DNA of 64,000 nucleotides. It comes from Opitutia bacterium Tous-C1TDCM (GTDB lineage Bacteria > Verrucomicrobiota > Verrucomicrobiia > Opitutales > Opitutaceae). A model generated the notes under the pieces. That model did no database searches and was not told the origin of the DNA. It saw nothing but the letters and a program-made list of their open reading frames with translations. Position numbers and translations under genes: made by a program. The DNA is taken from positions 1 through 64,000 of the forward strand of contig NEUS01000002.1 of assembly GCA_002288455.1 (NCBI GenBank), read 5' to 3'. Shown here piece after piece: positions 52,276-59,738 of the stretch (its first letter is position 1; each line of letters starts with the position of its first letter).

Positions 52276-54186
52276 ATGTCTGTCCTGATGACCGAAGCGA
52301 TCGACCGTGCCGGACCCAAGTCCCCCTCCGGTGCCTGGCTCGGGGCCTGGGACAACAGCGCCGACGTCGCCTATTGCCGGGACCTCCAGGGCCGGCTCCT
52401 CGTCGCGAACCAGACCTTTGCGCGCAAATTCGGCCGGACCAGCGAGACCCTCAACCACTGCCGCCTCGCGGAGTTCATCCACCCCGACGACCGCAGCTCC
52501 CTGCTGGCGGGTGTCGGCGACCTCGCGCGGCCGCCGCACCGGGCCGTCGCGGAGCATCGCTGGCTCACGCCGCAGGGCGTGCGCTGGTTCTCGTGGGAGG
52601 AATCGGCAATCCAGGACGACGACGGCAGCATCGTCGCCATCCGCGCCATCGGCCGCGACATCACGCGCCAGCGCCTCGCGGAGGAACAATTCTACCGGCT
52701 CTCGCGCGCCGTCGAACAGTCCCCGGTCTCGATCGTGATCACGGACCTCGACGGCCGGGCCCAGTACGTGAACTACAAGTACACGGAGGTCAGCGGCCAC
52801 ACGCTCGAGGACCTGCTCGACGGCGACATCGAGGTGCTGCGCGACGGCCATCCGGACCAGCTTTCCTTCGACAACTTCTGGACCACCGTGCGCGCCGGCG
52901 GCGAATGGCGCGGCGAACTGACGACCACGCGCCGCGACGGCAGTATGGTCTGGGAATCCGTGAAAGTTTCCTGCCTGCGCAGCCCGGCCGGCGACATCAC
53001 CAACTACCTTTGCCTCCGCGAGGACATCACCGAGCGCAAGAAACTGGAACACGAGCTGCGCCAGGCGCAGAAAATGGAGAGCCTCGGCACCTTGGCCGGC
53101 GGCATCGCCCACGATTTCAACAACCTGCTCGCCATCATCAACGGCTACGCGGAGTTCTGCCAGCAGGGCACGCCGGAGCCGGCGATGTTGCAAAAGAGCC
53201 TGCGGGAAATCCACCGCGCCGCCCAGCGGGCGAGCGGCTTGGTCCGCCAGATCCTCACCTTCAGCCGCAAGACCGAGGTCCGTTTCTCCCCCGTCGATCT
53301 CAACCAGCTGGCCCGCGATCTCGTCCACCTTATGGCCGAGACGTTTCCCCGCACCGTCACGATCCAGTTGGCGCTCCGCGACCGGCTGCCGAACCTGCTC
53401 GCCGACCAGAACCAGCTCCAGCAGATCGTCCTGAATCTCTGCGTGAACGCCCGCGACGCCATGCCGTCCGGCGGGGCCATCACGCTTTCCACCTCGACCC
53501 GGCCCGGCGCCGCGCTGCGCCACCTCGGGGCCGAGGGCGGACGCGACTTCGCCTGTCTGGAGGTTTCGGATACGGGCACCGGCATGACCCCGGAGGTCCG
53601 GCAGCGGATCTTCGAACCGTTTTTCACCACGAAGCAGGGCAACCAAGGCACGGGCCTCGGCCTCGCCGTGGTCTACGGCATCGTCGTCGCCCACCACGGT
53701 TTCATCGAAGTCGACAGCACGCTCGGCACGGGCAGCACCTTCCGGGTCTTCCTGCCGCTGGCGGTTTCGCAGGAAGCGATCGCCGCGGTGCAGGCGCCGA
53801 CCGAGTTCCCCGGCGGTTCGGAAAACGTGCTCATTGTCGACGATGAGGAATCGCTGCGCACCCTGCTTTCCTCGGCGCTCAGCCGCAAAGGCTACGTCAC
53901 CAGCACCGCCGCTTCCGGCCTTGAAGCCATCGAGGCGATCAGCGATCCCTCGCGCCGCTTCGAAGCCATGCTGCTCGATCTCAACATGCCGGGCGCCAGC
54001 GGTGTCGATGTGCTGAAAGTGAGCCGGATCTGCCGGCCCAAGCTCAGGGTGGTGATCATCAGCGGCCATCTGACCGCCGACATCCGCCAGGAATTCGAGC
54101 AACTCGGCCAACGCAGCTTCATCCAGAAGCCCTACAAATTGGACGACCTCGGCCGGCAACTCCGCGGCGTGCTGGACGCCGTTTAG
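52276..54186 (+). CDS. PAS hybrid sensor histidine kinase with receiver domain
   Basis: The protein has 636 residues and no membrane segment, so it is a cytosolic sensor. Two PAS domains occupy about 22-135 and 145-262 ([51 protein letters not shown]). The HisKA phospho-acceptor is in [20 protein letters not shown] (about 279). The ATPase domain has [26 protein letters not shown] and [14 protein letters not shown]-terminal receiver has [13 protein letters not shown], the acceptor Asp in [13 protein letters not shown] (about 567) and the Lys in FIQKPYK. All catalytic residues are present. No DNA-binding output is attached, so the receiver may work in cis or in a relay. Confidence 0.93.
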   Translation: MSVLMTEAIDRAGPKSPSGAWLGAWDNSADVAYCRDLQGRLLVANQTFARKFGRTSETLNHCRLAEFIHPDDRSSLLAGVGDLARPPHRAVAEHRWLTPQGVRWFSWEESAIQDDDGSIVAIRAIGRDITRQRLAEEQFYRLSRAVEQSPVSIVITDLDGRAQYVNYKYTEVSGHTLEDLLDGDIEVLRDGHPDQLSFDNFWTTVRAGGEWRGELTTTRRDGSMVWESVKVSCLRSPAGDITNYLCLREDITERKKLEHELRQAQKMESLGTLAGGIAHDFNNLLAIINGYAEFCQQGTPEPAMLQKSLREIHRAAQRASGLVRQILTFSRKTEVRFSPVDLNQLARDLVHLMAETFPRTVTIQLALRDRLPNLLADQNQLQQIVLNLCVNARDAMPSGGAITLSTSTRPGAALRHLGAEGGRDFACLEVSDTGTGMTPEVRQRIFEPFFTTKQGNQGTGLGLAVVYGIVVAHHGFIEVDSTLGTGSTFRVFLPLAVSQEAIAAVQAPTEFPGGSENVLIVDDEESLRTLLSSALSRKGYVTSTAASGLEAIEAISDPSRRFEAMLLDLNMPGASGVDVLKVSRICRPKLRVVIISGHLTADIRQEFEQLGQRSFIQKPYKLDDLGRQLRGVLDAV

Positions 54187-54308
54187 CCGCCGCCGCCCGG
54201 GCCGTCGGCCCGGCCGGTGCAATTTCGTTTCAGATCCGGGGCCGGTGTGCCGAAGAGGACACCGGGCACAATCAGGACCATCCACCACCATGGACCGTCT
54301 TATACGAA

Positions 54309-54914
54309 ATGAATCACCGCGAACCTCCGCAATTGTCGGCGGGGTTGCGACGGACACTCCACTGTCTGTCGCTTTTTCTCCTCCCGGCATTTGCGCCCGA
54401 TGGCGTCCAGGCGCTGCCACGCACGCGTCCGGCCCGCATCGGTTCCGACCTCGGCACGATGGAAGGAATTCCATACTTGCCGGTTGTGGGCCCTCCGCCC
54501 CTGCGCTTCCAGGAAGCGGCTCCGCCGCCCGACCTGGTCACGCGTCCGGCTGCCGCCGCGCCCCCCTTGCCCGCCCTTTCACCCGCGGAAACCTCCGTGG
54601 CTCTGGCGAATGCCGCCGCCTCGTCGGCCTCCGCCGCGCTCCTGGCGGAAGCCGAGCTCGCCGAGGAAGAGGCAAAATCCAAGACCAAGGCCGCCGCGGC
54701 CAAACCGGCAGCCCCGCCCGTCAAGGCGCCGCCGCCGATCTTGCCCGACAGCGGGCGGCCGACCGTCCGACCTGAGGATTTCCTGCCGTACTTCCAGGTG
54801 CCGATCTCCGGTCGCGCACCGGCCAACGTGACGATCGTCGCTCCGGTTCCTCCGGCCGCGCCGACTCCCGGCACGCTTCCGGCCAGTTCGGCCACCTACA
54901 AACAAACACCCTAA
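54309..54914 (+). CDS. Small exported Ala/Pro-rich hypothetical protein
   Basis: The protein has 201 residues. An N-terminal signal-like segment (LRRTLHCLSLFLLPAFAPDGVQA) is followed by LPRTRPARIGSDLGTMEGIPYLPVVGPPPLRF, an Ala-rich helix (ETSVALANAAASSASAALLAEAELAEEEA) and a Pro-rich end (GRPTVRPEDFLPYFQVPI). I do not recognise a family. It runs directly into the TPR gene (next ATG right after its TAA), so the two are co-transcribed. It is probably a periplasmic or envelope partner of that protein. Confidence 0.65.
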   Translation: MNHREPPQLSAGLRRTLHCLSLFLLPAFAPDGVQALPRTRPARIGSDLGTMEGIPYLPVVGPPPLRFQEAAPPPDLVTRPAAAAPPLPALSPAETSVALANAAASSASAALLAEAELAEEEAKSKTKAAAAKPAAPPVKAPPPILPDSGRPTVRPEDFLPYFQVPISGRAPANVTIVAPVPPAAPTPGTLPASSATYKQTP

Positions 54915-56447
54915 ATGACCCGCCGCCGATTCCTGTCTTCCCGTCGCGCCTTTGCCTGCGCCTGGCTGGCTTTCGCGCTCTTCACGAGCGCGCAGGCCGG
55001 ACTGAAGGGAGCGGAATCCCATCCGCCTTCGGCTCCCGCAACTCCCGCGACGGCTTCCCCGGCCAAACCGCCGGCGCATGCCGCCGACCACGGACCAACT
55101 CCGGCCCCCGAGGCCAAGGCCCCGGCCCCGGCAGCCGCGGCCCATCCGGAACCCGCCGCCGCCAAGTCCGAAGCCAAGCCCGACGCCCATGCCGCCGAAG
55201 CCGCGGCCGAAGCCCAGGCGGCCAAATCGGCCAAACGGAAACGGACCACGGACGAAATCGGCGGCCTCCTCGCGCTCGGCGCCAATCTCGCGGAACGCGG
55301 CGACTACTCCGCCGCCGAAATCGCCTACCATCAGGTGCTCGATTCCCTGAAGGTCTCGCAGACGGACGTGAAATCGGCGCTGCTCGGCCTCGCCCGGATG
55401 TTCCGCCGCCAAGGCGCCTCCACCAAGGCCGCCGCGATCTACGAGCGTTACATCAAGGAGTACCCGACCGACGAACGCACGCCCGACGCCCTCCTCGAAT
55501 TGGGCCGTACCCTGCGCGAACTCGGCGTTTACAAAACGGCCGTGGCGCGCTTCTACAGTGTCATCAACTCGACGCTCAAATTGCCCGGCGATGGCTTCGA
55601 CCGTTACCAGCTCCTGGCCCGCACCGCCCAGTTCGAGATTGCGGAAACCTATTTCCAAGCCGGCGACTTCGCCGAGGCCAACAAGTTCTTCACCCGGCTC
55701 CGCCTCCTCGATCTCGCTCCGGTCGACCGCGCCCGCGCCCACTTCAAAGCCGGCTACGCGCTCAAATTGCAGGGCGATCTCGACGGCGCGATCAACACGC
55801 TCCGCGCCTATGTCGAACAGTGGCCGGAAGACGAAAACATCCCGGAAGCGCGCTACCTGATGGCGATCTCGCTGCGGGAACTGAAACGTCCGCAGGAAGC
55901 TTTCGCCCAAACCTTGGAGCTGCTGCGCACGGAAAAAGCCCGCATCGACGCCGACCCCAAACGCTGGGCCTACTGGCAGCGCCGCACCGGCAACCAGCTG
56001 GCCAACGACTTCTTCGAAACCGGCGACACGCTCAACGCCCGCGCCATCTACGCCGGTCTCCTCGCGATCTCGACCGAGAACGCCTGGCGCCTCCCGATCA
56101 CCTACCAACTCGGCCTCTGCGACGAACGTCTCGGCCATCCGGACCGCGCCCGCGTCTCCTATCAGGCCATCATCGATGCCGCCGGCAAGAATCCCGGTTC
56201 CGATGTCACCGAGCTCGCCACCATGGCCCAGTGGCGCCTCGACCATATCGACTGGCGCGAGCGGACCTCCGGCCAGATCTCTTCTTATTTCGGCAGCGTC
56301 CCCACGCCGCCCGAACCTGCGGCGCCCGCTCCCGCCGCCTCGCCCGCCTCGCTCGATGCCATCAAGCCCGGTCCGGTTTCCGCCGCTCCCCGGCCCGCTC
56401 CCACACCCGCGCCCGGCGGCGCCATGAAGACCGCCGCCACCCCATGA
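54915..56447 (+). CDS. Exported TPR protein
   Basis: The protein has 510 residues. A signal peptide (RRFLSSRRAFACAWLAFALFTSAQAG) is followed by a long Ala/Pro/Lys linker (about 35-105) and then TPR or Sel1-like helical repeats (about 110-450): DYSAAEIAYHQVLDSLK, GASTKAAAIYERYIKEYPTDERTPDALLELGRTLRELGVYKTAV, AGDFAEANKFFTRLRLLDLAPVDRARAHFKAGYALKLQGDLDGAI. The pattern resembles YbgF/BamD-type tetratricopeptide modules. The C-terminus is again Pro/Ala-rich. It is the middle gene of a three-gene operon and its stop overlaps the next ATG. Its partner is unknown. Confidence 0.83.
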   Translation: MTRRRFLSSRRAFACAWLAFALFTSAQAGLKGAESHPPSAPATPATASPAKPPAHAADHGPTPAPEAKAPAPAAAAHPEPAAAKSEAKPDAHAAEAAAEAQAAKSAKRKRTTDEIGGLLALGANLAERGDYSAAEIAYHQVLDSLKVSQTDVKSALLGLARMFRRQGASTKAAAIYERYIKEYPTDERTPDALLELGRTLRELGVYKTAVARFYSVINSTLKLPGDGFDRYQLLARTAQFEIAETYFQAGDFAEANKFFTRLRLLDLAPVDRARAHFKAGYALKLQGDLDGAINTLRAYVEQWPEDENIPEARYLMAISLRELKRPQEAFAQTLELLRTEKARIDADPKRWAYWQRRTGNQLANDFFETGDTLNARAIYAGLLAISTENAWRLPITYQLGLCDERLGHPDRARVSYQAIIDAAGKNPGSDVTELATMAQWRLDHIDWRERTSGQISSYFGSVPTPPEPAAPAPAASPASLDAIKPGPVSAAPRPAPTPAPGGAMKTAATP

Positions 56448-56824
56448 CCCAGCTCGAAACCATCCAGGAACATCAGCGCCTGTGCGACGAGATCCACCAG
56501 TGCGTGCTCGATGAAAACCGATTCCTGCGCCAGCAGCAGCGCGCTCCCGACGCCGCGTTGCTCGAACGCAAACGCGACCTGCTCGCCCGCCTCGACACCA
56601 CGCTCGCCGCCCTCCGCGCCGTGCCGGCGGCCTCCGCCCGCGAGCCGCAGACACGCGACCAACTCGAAAAGACGCGCGCGCGCATTTTGCAGATTCTCCA
56701 ACTCGACAAGGAAAATGAACAGCTGCTCCTCCGCTGCAGTCTCGCCCCGACTCGCCCCGCCGGCACTGCGGCGCCGGCAGCCTCGGTCTCGATGCTGCAG
56801 AAAATCTACGCGCGTTGTTCGTAA
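56444..56824 (+). CDS. FlgN-like small helical protein
   Basis: The protein has 126 residues and overlaps the TPR gene (ATGA, 56444-56447). It has helical, charged repeats (LCDEIHQCVLDENRFLRQQQRAPDAALLERKRDLLARLDTTLAALRAV, QILQLDKENEQLLLRCSL), the layout of FlgN, the chaperone of the hook-filament junction proteins FlgK and FlgL. No flgK or flgL is in the window. The composition also fits other small coiled-coil proteins. It would link this operon to flagella. Confidence 0.5.
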   Translation: MTQLETIQEHQRLCDEIHQCVLDENRFLRQQQRAPDAALLERKRDLLARLDTTLAALRAVPAASAREPQTRDQLEKTRARILQILQLDKENEQLLLRCSLAPTRPAGTAAPAASVSMLQKIYARCS

Positions 56825-56870
56825 GCCGCCGTTGCCGTTTCTGGCCGCCGCCTGATCCGGCAGTTCCGAA

Positions 56871-58235
56871 CTACTCCGGCCGCCCCGGCTCCCGCTCTTC
56901 GCCCGCCAACCGCCGCAACACGCGGCCCGCCGCGGCGACGATTTCCCGTCCCGCCTCGTCCGTCCCCGCCCCGACATCCGTCATTTCGTAGCCGCCCTGG
57001 CGCTTGCCGCCGGGCAATCCGAAATAACCGACGCCACGGCCGTTCGCATAACCGAGCACCAAGGTGTTGAAAAACGGCGACGCCGTCTGGATCGCCGTCG
57101 CGATTTCCTGCAACGGTTCGCCCGGCAAAAAGACCAGAGTCAGCTCCCCGCTGCGCACCGCGCTGATTTCCGCGGCCAAGGTTTCCGTGCGCATCCCGGC
57201 CTTGACCTCGGGGTTTACCGATAAAGCCAGCGTCTCGCTCGCCACCCGCAGCCGGCCCGGCCGCAGCGTCACTGCTTTCGCCGCCGCCGCCGCCGCCCGC
57301 TCCGCGACCGCCGCCCCCATCTCGCCCGCCACCTTCAAGCCGCGGCGCGCGGGCACGATGTCGCCGGCGCAACCTTGCAGAAACAGCGCTTCGCCCCCGA
57401 GCCGTTCCCGCAGCGCCGCCGTCGCCGCCCCCGGCCAATCCGCCGATAGGCCCTTGTATCCGCCGTAAACGACGACCGCGTGGATCGGCACGTGGAACAA
57501 GGTCGCCACCGCGCCGCCCCCGGCCCCGCGCAAACCGACCACCGTCAGCGTCGGATCCACGATCCCGAACCGCAGCCCGCCCGGCAGCACCGCGGGATTC
57601 TCCGGTATCAACATACTCTGGACGGTACCGTCCGGCCGCACCGGCCGCCGGTTGAACATCCATTCCCCCACCGTCGCCCGGCCCAAGTGCAACGTCACCG
57701 GCACCTGCGCCGCTTCCGCGCGCCGCACCGTTTCCACCGTCTTGCGGACCAACATGTCCGCCCACGTCCGGTAAGCCGGGTACTTTTGCGCCGCCGCGGA
57801 CAAGCCTTGCTCCCGCGGCATCAGCGGCTCCGGCCCCATCTCCGATTTCGGCCCCGCGTGGTTGTGCGTCGCCTGGATCATGATCCGCTCCGCCGGAATG
57901 CCCGTCCCCGCCGCGACTTCGCGCCGCACACGGGCCACCGCAAACTCCCGCGCATCCAGCAAATCCCAACCGACCAAAGCGACCTTGGTCTCGCCGTCGC
58001 CCAGGACCACCGCCCGCACGTACAGCGGATCGTGCACTTCGCCGTAGGGCCGCGGCACGGTCCAGTTGGGCAGGCCCGGATCCGGCGTGATGTCCGCGGT
58101 GGCCGCTCCCGCCGTCAAACGGATCTCCGCCGCTCCCGCCGCTCCGGCCGTCAGCGTCAGGACGAAAAGGAATCCCGCCCATCGCGCCCGCCCCGTCGCC
58201 CGCGTTTCGCGCCCCGCGCGTTCCGCCCCGCTCAT
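56871..58235 (-). CDS. Neutral ceramidase-like secreted hydrolase, divergent copy
   Basis: The protein has 454 residues from ATG 58235, whose ATGA overlaps the stop of the upstream paralogue. A signal peptide (WAGFLFVLTLTAGAAGA) is followed by TAGAATADITPDPGLPNW, the His motif IQATHNHAGPKSEMG and VGEWMFNRRPVRPDG. At the nucleophile position it reads GCAGDIVPARRG, where classical ceramidases have GDVSPN: the serine is replaced by valine, so its activity may be altered or it may act on another bond. The C-terminal part (TLVFLPGEPLQEIATAI, LVLGYANGRGVGYF) keeps the family pattern. It is probably co-transcribed with its neighbour. Confidence 0.87.
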   Translation of the reverse strand: MSGAERAGRETRATGRARWAGFLFVLTLTAGAAGAAEIRLTAGAATADITPDPGLPNWTVPRPYGEVHDPLYVRAVVLGDGETKVALVGWDLLDAREFAVARVRREVAAGTGIPAERIMIQATHNHAGPKSEMGPEPLMPREQGLSAAAQKYPAYRTWADMLVRKTVETVRRAEAAQVPVTLHLGRATVGEWMFNRRPVRPDGTVQSMLIPENPAVLPGGLRFGIVDPTLTVVGLRGAGGGAVATLFHVPIHAVVVYGGYKGLSADWPGAATAALRERLGGEALFLQGCAGDIVPARRGLKVAGEMGAAVAERAAAAAAKAVTLRPGRLRVASETLALSVNPEVKAGMRTETLAAEISAVRSGELTLVFLPGEPLQEIATAIQTASPFFNTLVLGYANGRGVGYFGLPGGKRQGGYEMTDVGAGTDEAGREIVAAAGRVLRRLAGEEREPGRPE

Positions 58236-59719
58236 TTCATTTCCTCCCACATCGCCAGCAGCCGCGCCGTCAGCTTCACGGAGGCCTCCGGCTCGACGCG
58301 GTTGGTGCCGAGCCAACTCTCGTATCCACCCAACTGATGCTGCGCCGGGGTCGGCATGTAGCCGTAAGCCCCGTTGGCGATCGAAATGGTAAACGCCTTC
58401 TTCAACGGAGCCTTCGCCTTCAGCTCCAACCCGATTTCGGCGAAGGTCTCGATCGGCAGCGCCGCCACACCGACCTCGCCGACGCGGATGGCCTGCACCG
58501 GCACGTTCACCTCCGCCGGCCCCGCCGCCGCCCGCAGCACATGCCGTGAGTACAGTTTTTCATTCGGATGCCATGCCTTGCCCGCCGTCGGCGCCAGCCG
58601 CGCCTCCGCGTAGGCGATCTGCTCCGCGCTCGGCCGCCGCGTCGCCAACCGCACTTCCTCGAGCCGCGCCTCGAGTTTGACCCACGGCACGTGCACGACG
58701 CCCTGGTAGGCCCGGTAGACCTCCGCGGCGACCGCGTTGCCGACGCGCCGCATTTTCTCGTACGGCGCCGCCGGCGTGCCGCGGCCGCGAAAATCGATGT
58801 TGTTCACGTCGCCGCTCGTGCCGTTCGACATGATGCCCACGAAAGGCGCCGCAGCGGCGTCGCCGCCCAGCAATTCGCGCAGCCGTTCCGCGAAAACGCC
58901 GAAATAGTCGGCCGATATCGCCCCGGCCATCGTGCCGCCGACATAGTGCAGCGAATAGTTGGCCAGGACCGCGAGCGGCCGGCCGTTCAGCGCCTGCACC
59001 GAGAGAAACACGATCTCCGGATCCGTCGGTCCCGCCGGCTTGACCAACTCGTCCTTGTTCGCCGTCGGCGGATTCATCCGCACCGCGTCCGTGCCGCCGA
59101 ACGGATTCCGCCGCAGTTCCTCCGATTTCACGTGCCAGCGGCGGTTGAACACCTGGGTCGGCTCGCTCCCGGCGCCCCACCCGATTTTCGCCGGTTCCAA
59201 TCGCTGGATCGCGTTGCGCACGCTGTCCGCGATCCGCGTCGCGAGAAATTGCTGGTACGGGCCGAGCACCGGAGCGCCTCCTTCGAAACCGTCGCGGATC
59301 TCGTCGGTCCCCCCGCCGACGCGGTCGCGGGCCGAACCCGCGCTGTGCGTGTGCGTCGAGGCGATGAGCACCTGCGCCGGCCCGAGTCCGGTTTTCTCCC
59401 GGATAAGCTGTTTGGCCGCATCGCACACGAACCGCGGCAGCCCCACGTTGTCGACCAGCACGAACGCCACCCGCGTCGTGCCGTCGTCGAGGACCAAGGT
59501 GCGCGCATACAACGGGTCATGGACATGCGTCGACGCCGGCGTCACGAAATTGCCCACGATCACCACGCCGAGTTCCGGCGTCACATCGGTGCGGTCGGCT
59601 CCCGCGCGGAACACCGGCCCGGCCGGCGCCGCCGCCAACCAAGCCGTTGCAACCAGCGCGAGCCAGCAACCTCGGATGACATTTCGACCGGTCAATCGGT
59701 TGAGCGTGAGGTTCGGCAT
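58232..59719 (-). CDS. Neutral ceramidase-like secreted hydrolase
   Basis: The protein has 495 residues. After a signal peptide (IRGCWLALVATAWLAAAPAG) come FRAGADRTDVTPELGVVIVG, LIASTHTHSAGSARDR, VFNRRWHVKSEELRRNPFGG, LANYSLHYVGG and NGTSGDVNNIDF at the ceramidase nucleophile region. The C-terminus (ALPIETFAEIGLELKAKAPLKKAFTISIANGAYGYMPTPAQHQLGGYESWLGTN) is complete and aligns with the truncated copy at the left edge of the window. The enzyme should be periplasmic or secreted. The substrate, a ceramide or other N-acyl lipid, is unknown. It is followed by an overlapping paralogue and preceded, 19 bases away, by a PVC cytochrome gene. Confidence 0.88.
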   Translation of the reverse strand: MPNLTLNRLTGRNVIRGCWLALVATAWLAAAPAGPVFRAGADRTDVTPELGVVIVGNFVTPASTHVHDPLYARTLVLDDGTTRVAFVLVDNVGLPRFVCDAAKQLIREKTGLGPAQVLIASTHTHSAGSARDRVGGGTDEIRDGFEGGAPVLGPYQQFLATRIADSVRNAIQRLEPAKIGWGAGSEPTQVFNRRWHVKSEELRRNPFGGTDAVRMNPPTANKDELVKPAGPTDPEIVFLSVQALNGRPLAVLANYSLHYVGGTMAGAISADYFGVFAERLRELLGGDAAAAPFVGIMSNGTSGDVNNIDFRGRGTPAAPYEKMRRVGNAVAAEVYRAYQGVVHVPWVKLEARLEEVRLATRRPSAEQIAYAEARLAPTAGKAWHPNEKLYSRHVLRAAAGPAEVNVPVQAIRVGEVGVAALPIETFAEIGLELKAKAPLKKAFTISIANGAYGYMPTPAQHQLGGYESWLGTNRVEPEASVKLTARLLAMWEEMK

Positions 59720-59738
59720 GGAAAAGAGATCGGTAGGT

